In this document: positions 48,278-53,482 of the stretch, piece by piece
How the letters are laid out: each line of letters starts with the position of its first letter
How positions within the stretch are numbered: position 1 is the first letter of the stretch
DNA from: JBMOPD01 sp049323615
GTDB taxonomy: Bacteria; Bacillota; Desulfotomaculia; Desulfotomaculales; Desulfocucumaceae
Reading direction: 5' to 3'
Length of the DNA: 53,482 bases
NCBI GenBank assembly: GCA_049323615.1
Contig: JBMOPD010000043.1
Coordinates: 1 to 53,482 of the forward strand
Translations under genes and position numbers: made by a program
The notes under the pieces: generated by a model
Seen by the model: only the letters and a program-made list of their open reading frames with translations
Told to the model about the DNA's origin: nothing
The model's database searches: none

Positions 48278-49195
48278 TTACCGGAAGTGCCGTCCCAGCT
48301 CGGAAGCGTACTCAGCCCCCACGGCGCCGGAATTTTTCTCCAGCCAGTCGCTGAGCCTGGTTTCCCCGGCCGGAGGGTCCTGGGAAATCAGCAAATCGGA
48401 CAACAGCCCCCGGACTTCGTCGGGGGTCAGGACCACGTCATTAACCATATAGCCAATCAATCTGGAAAGGAAAAGCGCCAGTCCCGGACTGACATGAATA
48501 ATTTTGGACCGGCTGCCGACCTTGCCGGCGATTAGCCGGACCAGATCGTTAAATGTAAAAACTTCCGGGCCAACGACGTCCATAATAATATTATCGCTCT
48601 GCTGGCCGGCCCTGACGGCTATCCGGGCCATATCCTCCACGAAGACGGGCTGCAGCCGGCAATCGCCCGGCCCCGGCACGGCAAATACCGGAAATCTTCT
48701 CAGCAGCCAGGCGATGTTGTTAATAAGAACGTCTTCGGGACCGAAGATCACCGTGGGCCTGATAATGGCGTAGGACAGCCCGGACTGGATGACGGCCTTT
48801 TCCAGCAGCCCCTTCCCCCTGAAGTACGGCAGGGGTGAATCCTCCGAGGCGTTGGTGATGCTCACATGGACGATCCTGCGCACTCCGGCTTCCGCGCACG
48901 CTTTAATCAGCGTTCCGGTATTCTCCACAGCCGTATCAAAGGTAACCCGCCCCCGGGCAAAACGGACCCAGTAAGTATTGTAAAGGGTTGTGGCGCCCTT
49001 TAAACTCTTTACCAACTCGGGCGGATTGTCAAAGTTGAACGGGAATACGCTCACCCGGTCACCGAAGGGATTGGTCCGGCCGGGATGCCCGGTAATGGTC
49101 CGCACCCTCTTTCCCATTTCCAGGAGAAGCCGGGTTATGTACTTGCCCGTGTAGCCGAAAGCCCCGGTCACCACGTTAATTTCGGGAGTTTTCAA
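48278..49195 (-). CDS. Atypical SDR / NmrA-like NAD(P)-binding protein
   Basis: A 305-residue extended or atypical SDR protein. The cofactor motif VTGAFGYTGKYI at the N-terminus follows the GxxGxxG pattern; IVHVSITNASEDSPLPYFRGK and SYAIIRPTVIFGPEDVL are the middle parts, close to NDUFA9-like sugar-epimerase relatives. The usual YxxxK is represented by YFRGK. The start is taken as the TTG at 49195, five bases after GGGAGGTG; the longer frame to 49282 would add 29 residues without conservation. Role unknown. Confidence 0.83.
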   Translation of the reverse strand: MKTPEINVVTGAFGYTGKYITRLLLEMGKRVRTITGHPGRTNPFGDRVSVFPFNFDNPPELVKSLKGATTLYNTYWVRFARGRVTFDTAVENTGTLIKACAEAGVRRIVHVSITNASEDSPLPYFRGKGLLEKAVIQSGLSYAIIRPTVIFGPEDVLINNIAWLLRRFPVFAVPGPGDCRLQPVFVEDMARIAVRAGQQSDNIIMDVVGPEVFTFNDLVRLIAGKVGSRSKIIHVSPGLALFLSRLIGYMVNDVVLTPDEVRGLLSDLLISQDPPAGETRLSDWLEKNSGAVGAEYASELGRHFR

Positions 49196-49238
49196 GACCT
49201 CACCTCCCATGAAAATTGCACGAATGCCTGCATCACCC

Positions 49239-49640
49239 TCACTCATCAGCCACGTAAGGGTTAACGGAAACAAGACCTTCAATAAACTTAAAATGTTTTT
49301 TGTTTAATGTGAAGAGTACAGCATCATTAATCAGGGCCGTGGCCGCAATAATAGCATCCATAGGATCCAGACCATGTGACGAGTGATATTTTGATAATAA
49401 ACCCCCGGCCATGGCCGCAACATGATCATCTACCGGTATATGATCAAATATTCCAAGAAGGCTCTTGATTGCATCAACGCGTTGCGGGGTCATTTTGGGC
49501 GCCGCCATGAGTTCCATTACTGTGATTGTGGATATAAGGCCTTCGAGATTACCATTCTCAACCTCCTGAAGTTGCCTGGTGGCCTGAGGTATGTTCCGCA
49601 GGTGATCAATTATTATGTTTGTATCAATAACTACCTTCAA
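49239..49640 (-). CDS. vapC: PIN-domain toxin VapC
   Basis: A 133-residue PIN-domain ribonuclease toxin. The metal-binding acidic residues are Asp6 (VVIDTNIIID), Glu43 (TVMELMAAP) and Asp95 (GLDPMDAIIAATAL); the fourth position is Asn113 in FTLNKKHF, where Asp is common. TTG start ten bases after GGAGG. It overlaps the vapB gene by 17 bases, the usual antitoxin-toxin arrangement. Confidence 0.92.
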   Translation of the reverse strand: MKVVIDTNIIIDHLRNIPQATRQLQEVENGNLEGLISTITVMELMAAPKMTPQRVDAIKSLLGIFDHIPVDDHVAAMAGGLLSKYHSSHGLDPMDAIIAATALINDAVLFTLNKKHFKFIEGLVSVNPYVADE

Positions 49641-49908
49641 GGTTGTCTAACCTCCTGCCGGAACCCTGGCGAATTCTCTCTACATATTCCACTCCACTCA
49701 TCTCCATGTCTGATAACAGGCCGGCTGTTTTACTTACTACCCCTTTGCTGACAACCTCTTTCCGCTCTTTCCTCCCAGCTTTCATAACCAGCTTTCCGCC
49801 TTCCTCAATATTGACAAAAAGAACGTCACCCTCTTTAATGCCCATTTTTTTTCTTGCTTCCGCAGGGATTACCACCTGTCCCCGGGATGAAACAGTGGTA
49901 GTATACAT
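49624..49908 (-). CDS. vapB: AbrB-type antitoxin VapB
   Basis: A 94-residue antitoxin with an N-terminal swapped-hairpin AbrB/SpoVT DNA-binding domain (about 3-48, TTVSSRGQVVIPAEARKKMG, then EGDVLFVN). The C-terminal tail would bind VapC. AGGTG lies about eight bases ahead of the ATG. Tandem 9-base repeats directly upstream may be its operator. Confidence 0.9.
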   Translation of the reverse strand: MYTTTVSSRGQVVIPAEARKKMGIKEGDVLFVNIEEGGKLVMKAGRKERKEVVSKGVVSKTAGLLSDMEMSGVEYVERIRQGSGRRLDNLEGSY

Positions 49909-49921
49909 ATTTCATGCACCT

Positions 49922-49948
49922 CTTACTTATCTTACTTATCTTATTTTA
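49922..49948 (-). repeat. 9-base tandem repeats ahead of vapB
   Basis: CTTACTTAT, CTTACTTAT and the related CTTATTTTA on the plus strand, ending a few bases from the vapB ribosome site. AbrB-type antitoxins often bind such repeated AT-rich sites. Confidence 0.5.
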
Positions 49949-50019
49949 AAATAATTTCATCTAGCTTTCAATCGAGAATTTTCCCCGAATCCAGCAATAG
50001 AGACATAGAAGTAGCAGAC

Positions 50020-50604
50020 CTAAAGATAAGAGTCTACTTGCTTTTCAATTACTGATATTTCCTGGTCGGTCAGTTGGCGGCCCAGCAGACTGCTCAGCGC
50101 CTTCACCGAAGCGCCTATGGCTATCCGCCTGACATCAACTTCCTCCCGCCTTGAAGGTGCGGGCGCTTTCCTGGACGATTCCAGCCTGGCCGACGGCAGC
50201 CCGGGGCTTATACCGGCGGCAAGCTCGTCCAACAAGGATTCGTCGTCCTTTAACGGCTCATCGAACCCCTGCCCCAAAAGGTCAGCAGTATCCGCGGGCT
50301 GAAAGGGGCTGCCGGCGCTCTTTTCCTTTTCCTGGCGCTTCCTTTTAAGTTCTTCTTTCTTGGAGCAGTACCTGGCGTGTTCTTTAGCTATGGTTTCTTC
50401 CACCATATTTAATTCGGATATATGGTTTTCCAGAAAAATTAATTTTTCCGGAGCGTGCTTTTTACACACCTCAATCAGATCATGCTGGTTGGCAATCAGG
50501 GCCTGGAGGGCCGGGAAAACCTTAATGGGCACCCTGGAAAGCTCCTTATCGTACTCATAGCCGGAAACCGTAAGTGTGAAATCCTTTTGATCCTGCCTCG
50601 CCAA
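50020..50604 (-). CDS. Hypothetical coiled-coil protein
   Basis: A 194-residue soluble protein of no recognised family. Residues 1-60 look globular (FTLTVSGYEYDKELSRVPIK). A charged helix (about 60-95, HARYCSKKEELKRKRQEKEK) is followed by an acidic low-complexity linker (100-150), and the last 45 residues are a second helical domain (VKALSSLLGRQLTDQEISVI). The start is a TTG with GGGAG about ten bases upstream. It is probably its own unit. The C-terminal piece looks like a small dimerisation or peptidoglycan-independent helical bundle, but no function can be assigned. Confidence 0.65.
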   Translation of the reverse strand: MARQDQKDFTLTVSGYEYDKELSRVPIKVFPALQALIANQHDLIEVCKKHAPEKLIFLENHISELNMVEETIAKEHARYCSKKEELKRKRQEKEKSAGSPFQPADTADLLGQGFDEPLKDDESLLDELAAGISPGLPSARLESSRKAPAPSRREEVDVRRIAIGASVKALSSLLGRQLTDQEISVIEKQVDSYL

Positions 50605-50711
50605 TCTAATTCATCTCCCGATATATTATTCAAAGTCGAAATATGTCATCTATATTTTAATACAAGTTGCTGGAAAAATAAAGAAAATAAAATTACCGGG
50701 CTGCAACTGGT

Positions 50712-51161
50712 TTAGTCCTGAGGTTCGCCCGTTTCCAAACGCTCTAAGAAGCGGTCCAGTCTCAGCCCAATTAAGCCCAGCAGCGCCGCCACCCCGGTCA
50801 GGAGGTAAAGCCCTGCGCCGACGCCCATACCCAGGCCGGCGGTAAGCCAGATGCTGGCCGCGGTGGTAATCCCGCGGATATGGTCGTGTTCCTTGAAGAT
50901 AATCCCCCCGCCGATGAACCCTACCCCGCTGACAATCTGGGCGGCCACCCGGGCCGGGTCGATATTCCTGACTACCGCGCCGGAATCCGGCAGGGGAAAG
51001 CCGTATATCCCGGCCATGGTAAAAAGGGCAGCGCCCAGGCAGACCAGGGTATGGGTGCGCAGGCCCGCTGGCTTGTGCCGCCTTTCCCTTTCCAATCCGA
51101 ACAGGCTGCCCAGAATAAATGCCGCCACCAGCCTGACGGCCAACTCCATTTCGTGGCTCAT
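50712..51161 (-). CDS. MgtC/SapB-family membrane protein
   Basis: A 149-residue membrane protein with four predicted helices. The signature LGSLFGLERERRHKPAGLRTHTLVCLGAA follows the first helix (shown in two parts: LFGLERERRHKPAG and LRTHTLVCLGAALF), and GVGFIGGGIIF is the second conserved loop. MgtC proteins support growth at low magnesium or in host cells, partly by acting on the F-type ATPase. The ATG at 51161 has GTGGGGGT five bases upstream; a longer frame to 51275 lacks support. It is transcribed alone. Confidence 0.88.
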   Translation of the reverse strand: MSHEMELAVRLVAAFILGSLFGLERERRHKPAGLRTHTLVCLGAALFTMAGIYGFPLPDSGAVVRNIDPARVAAQIVSGVGFIGGGIIFKEHDHIRGITTAASIWLTAGLGMGVGAGLYLLTGVAALLGLIGLRLDRFLERLETGEPQD

Positions 51162-51300
51162 CAATACCCCCACCATTTTTTGTTTATTATTTTCTTTTAG
51201 CGCCGGATATATAAAATGGCAAAGCCTATGCCTGTCAAAAAAAGAGCCGCTCCCCTGTGGAAGCAGCCCGCTCAATAACTTAATAACTTAGTGGTTAAAA

Positions 51301-51321
51301 ACATAATTACGGTGACGTATT
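51301..51321. repeat. Left inverted repeat of the IS630-type element
   Basis: Core TACGGTGACGTATT at 51308-51321. It faces the copy at 52530-52550. Confidence 0.85.
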
Positions 51322-52473
51322 TCAGCAAGCTGCGCTAACTAATTCCTTTATCTCTGGTTTTTCACATGACAGCTTGGAGCACAAACGATCCAGATCTGCT
51401 CGTGTAAATTTCCACTCAAATGGTCGAGCCACTTCTTGGTACCGCTCCTGAAAGCGGAGGAGACGGTCCTGTACCTCAGAAAGAGCGGTGAAGTCACAAG
51501 GGGTAAGCACCTTTCGCTGTACTATGGAAAAATATATTTCTATCTGATTGAGCCAGCTAGCGTGTATGGGCAAGTGTACCGGCACAATCGTCGGCCACCT
51601 CTTCAGGCGTTCAATCAAGCTCTTTCCCCGATGAGAAGAGCCGTTATCGATAATCCAGAAAACCCTTTTGGCTGAAGCATAAGGTTCCAGGCTCATGACC
51701 TGGCTTACGAGTTTTTCAAAGGATGCAATACCGTTTTTCGCAACGGCCAAAAATTTTTGCTCTTCTTACATCCCAGGCAGCCAGGTAGGCCCAAGACCCT
51801 TTTCTTTCGTACTCGTGCTCAATACGCATCACCTTGTGGCCCCGGTCCCTGTGAGCAGTGCTTACGTTTCCTGGCCTGGATGCTGGTCTTTTCATCAGCA
51901 GAAATCACGTAATCGTTGGAGCCGAGGGGGAGATCATCCCAGAATCCTTCGTATAGACTGAGCACACGTGCCGCTTTCTCCGAAAAGGCGGGGTCCCTGG
52001 GGAAGATCCAGCTACGGTAGCGCCAGGGCTTGATGGCATCTTCACTGAGCCATCGCCAAAGCGTCATGCCGCTTATCTGAGCAATGATTCCCCGACTGGT
52101 CACCTCCCTGTGTAACTCGGAAATTGATAAGCGGGATAGTGGCACTCCAAGATGGCGAGTGAGTTCACAGGCTATTGACTTAACTTCTATGATCACTGCC
52201 GGGGGGAAAAGAACCCGGTCGTCCGCCCCTGGGTTGGTCTTGCAAACCCAGTAGCCGTTCATAATAAAAGCGTTTACGCCATTTGCTGACAATCTGGCGC
52301 GGTGTGTCCAAACGGGAAGATATTTCGTCATTGTCATAACCTTGAGCCGCCAGCAGAATGATTTTCGACCGGATTACATCTCGATACGGTGACGTATACC
52401 TTCTTGCTTCAGTCTCTAAAACGTGTTTCTCGTGTAGCGTTAAATCAATGATGAATGGGCTTTTCCCCGGCAT
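51322..52473 (-). pseudogene. IS630-type transposase, frameshifted
   Basis: DDE transposase in pieces. It starts at an ATG (52473) six bases after GGAGGTGA, with a helix-turn-helix region NDEISSRLDTPRQIVSKWRKR. A frameshift in a C-run near 52200-52210 leads to SGMTLWRWLSEDAIKPWRYR and the first catalytic Asp in SADEKTSIQA. A second near 51855 precedes IEHEYERKGSWAYLAAWDV. A third in an A-run near 51745 precedes the second Asp (WIIDNGSSHRG) and the Glu region (HASWLNQIEIYFS). The first shift could be programmed, as in some IS630 members, but three together mean a dead gene. All three catalytic residues are still readable. Confidence 0.88.
52385..52397. repeat. Internal copy of the IS630 terminal repeat core
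   Basis: TACGGTGACGTAT, identical to 13 bases of the terminal repeat and in the orientation of the left end, lies inside the transposase coding region. Confidence 0.7.
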
Positions 52474-52529
52474 GATGCTCACCTCCATAGCAGCATCATA
52501 CCACATAATAAAGCGATTGAACACCAATT

Positions 52530-52550
52530 AATACGTCACCGTATTTATGT
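52530..52550. repeat. Right inverted repeat of the IS630-type element
   Basis: AATACGTCACCGTA at 52530-52543 is the inverted copy of the left core, with seven further matching bases outward except one mismatch. Confidence 0.85.
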
Positions 52551-53098
52551 TAGGGTGCACTTAGGTGCCAGGCACCGTTAAATACATTGATGGTGGTGAC
52601 GCCCTTCACGGTAACGTTTTTAAGGTGAACGTTGCCTTCGGCCACCCCTTCGGCTATCACCAGGTTCCCGTTAATGATCATGTTTTGCAGTGTCACGTCC
52701 GCCACGGCAATGGTTACATTGCCGTCAACGGCTTCCACGCCGCCGGCCGGTCCGTAAGTCCCGTCCTCATAGCCGGACACATAGCCGGCCGCCCCGGCCT
52801 TGGCCACTTCTGCGGCAAACCAGTCAGCCGATTTAACATCGGAAAAATCCGTCTGGACACTCTGGTTAAATCCAAAGGCCTTGTTGGCCAGGGTTACGAA
52901 TTCGGCCCTGGTTATCGTGTTGTCCGGTTTAAATGTTCCATCGGGGTAGCCACTGGCAAGGCCTTTACTTATCCAGTCGCCGATCTGTTTCCCGGCCCAG
53001 TGCCCCGCGATGTCCGAAGGCTGGGCGAAGGCTGCCCCGGCAAGGGTCAAAACCAAAAGCAGGACTAACCATACCGCGATAAATTTGCCGTTTCTCAT
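52550..53098 (-). pseudogene. S-layer-homology domain protein, 3'-truncated at the IS end
   Basis: N-terminal 182 residues of a secreted cell-surface protein. A signal peptide (about 1-24, hydrophobic core VWLVLLLVLTLAGAAFA) is followed by an SLH domain: DIAGHWAGKQIGDWISKGL, GYPDGTFKPDNTITRAEFV, then a shortened second repeat, FSDVKSADWFAAEVAKAG and GYEDGTYGP. After it come strands of a repeated form (VTIAVADVTLQNMIING). The frame then runs into NVFNGAWHLSAP and stops at the IS630 inverted repeat. The other side of the IS does not continue the gene, so the 3' part is lost. The start is taken at the signal-peptide Met (53098); ribosome-site spacing is poor, and an upstream Met is possible. Confidence 0.75.
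52564..52576. repeat. GGTGCCAGGCACC palindrome at the S-layer break
   Basis: A perfect 13-base palindrome 14 bases inside the broken 3' end of the S-layer gene. Its exact symmetry and place at the breakpoint suggest part of an older small mobile repeat rather than original coding sequence. Confidence 0.4.
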
Positions 53099-53340
53099 AA
53101 AAATTTCATTCACTCTCCTTGAATAAGTTTTCTTTGCCTTTCCGCTCCTCTTTAGGAACCTCCTTATCAGTTCATTCATTTGTGCCAGACCTGCAAAGCG
53201 CTTGCTGTGGCCGGACGAGACATGCCGGACCTCGCCCTGCCAGTCTTCCCGATTTCCCCCTTCCTTCCGCCAAAATCTGATCAGGAGAGAAACGATGACA
53301 TTGTGCTCCTCTTTAATACGGCACCTCCTCTCCCGGCAAT

Positions 53341-53363
53341 AAAAAAGCCGCCCTGCGGGCGGG
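53341..53363 (-). terminator. Terminator upstream of the S-layer gene
   Basis: On the minus strand a GC stem (CCGCCC/GGGCGG with a 3-base loop) is followed by six T. It should stop transcripts entering from the right edge, which argues that the S-layer gene starts downstream of it. Confidence 0.75.
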
Positions 53364-53396
53364 TCTACTGAGACCAACATGTTAGCCATTATCAAG

Positions 53397-53426
53397 AAGC
53401 CTCTCCGTTATCAGGGGGGCTTTTTT
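53397..53426 (+). terminator. Plus-strand terminator near the right edge
   Basis: A 9-bp stem AAGCCTCTC/GGGGGGCTT (two G-U pairs) is followed by six T. No plus-strand gene precedes it in the window, so it may end an antisense or readthrough transcript. Confidence 0.5.
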
Positions 53427-53432
53427 ATATCT

Positions 53433-53450
53433 CCTGGGTATTTACCCAGG
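53433..53450. promoter_or_regulatory. Palindrome at the right edge
   Basis: Eight-base arms CCTGGGTA/TACCCAGG with a 2-base centre. It could be an operator or a stem for a gene outside the window. Confidence 0.35.
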
Positions 53451-53482
53451 GTTCTTTCGGACGCATCTCCCCTCCACATTTT

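Larger units (their letters stand above)
51301..52550 (-). mobile_element. Decayed IS630-type insertion element
   Basis: A 1.25-kb element bounded by imperfect inverted repeats: 51301-51321 and 52530-52550 match at 20 of 21 positions, with the core TACGGTGACGTATT identical. It contains one broken IS630-type transposase gene on the minus strand. The right end lies exactly at the truncated end of an S-layer gene. A 13-base copy of the repeat core also occurs inside the gene at 52385-52397. Confidence 0.85.

Noticed and set aside
53100..53395. N-terminal 99-residue extension of the S-layer protein reaching to 53395
   Set aside because: It would cross a terminator at 53341-53363 and put the signal peptide in the middle of the protein.
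53341..53450. Possible riboswitch in the S-layer leader
   Set aside because: The hairpins present are explained as terminators and a palindrome; none of the conserved blocks of known riboswitches (c-di-GMP, Mn, cobalamin) could be found.

Overview
The window looks like a chromosome segment of a G+C-rich, anaerobic, Gram-positive bacterium of the Clostridia, most like the Peptococcaceae (Desulfotomaculum/Pelotomaculum type). Pointers are GTG/TTG starts with strong Shine-Dalgarno sites, an S-layer-homology protein, the LL-diaminopimelate aminotransferase route to lysine, a BusR-type regulator, a PASTA kinase operon and B12-dependent acyl-CoA chemistry. No rRNA, tRNA or CRISPR array was seen.

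Layout. (1) 0.2-6.6 kb: a catabolic island with an SDR dehydrogenase, a TetR regulator and a four-gene minus-strand operon: a two-subunit B12-dependent acyl-CoA mutase, a crotonase-fold enzyme and an acyl-CoA ligase. The mutase lacks the residues that define methylmalonyl-CoA mutase, so the island probably activates and rearranges some other carboxylic acid. A near-palindromic operator covers its promoter. (2) 6.6-15.5 kb: housekeeping genes: ribosomal protein L28, a methyltransferase, a Nudix protein, RmuC, DapL, nicotinate phosphoribosyltransferase and the riboflavin operon ribD-ribE-ribBA-ribH. The last is led by a consensus promoter, an FMN riboswitch with an unusually long variable arm, and a terminator. 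(3) 15.6-20.7 kb: an acetyl-CoA-synthetase-like gene, then a scar region holding a DUF4338 fragment, an IS701-type transposase remnant, a possible Ku tail, an AT-rich NapH-like ferredoxin gene and a regulator fragment. (4) 20.7-27.1 kb: a BusR-like regulator, a CBS-ACT protein, an ABC-class ATPase, CheW, a PilZ protein and a RelE/Phd toxin-antitoxin pair. (5) 27.1-42.6 kb: one long minus-strand operon, priA-def-fmt-DUF116-rsmB-rlmN-fhaA-fhaB-PP2C-rodA-pbpA-prkC-rsgA-rpe plus a 40-residue rubredoxin-like gene. It joins replication restart, translation initiation, rRNA methylation and kinase-controlled wall synthesis. (6) 42.6-48.2 kb: an MBL-fold protein, then a plus-strand operon of a TrmB regulator, a beta-keto-acid cleavage enzyme, a 3-hydroxyacyl-CoA dehydrogenase and an AtoE-type short-chain fatty-acid transporter. 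(7) 48.2-53.5 kb: an atypical SDR protein, VapBC, a hypothetical gene, MgtC, a decayed IS630-type element and an S-layer gene cut off at the edge of that element.

Scattered through the intergenic gaps is a family of short tandem repeats with a 7-base period (at least eight sites). It is not explained by any gene and is one of the more unusual features. The best candidates for undescribed biology are the divergent acyl-CoA mutase operon, the TrmB/BKACE/AtoE operon and the heptad repeat family.
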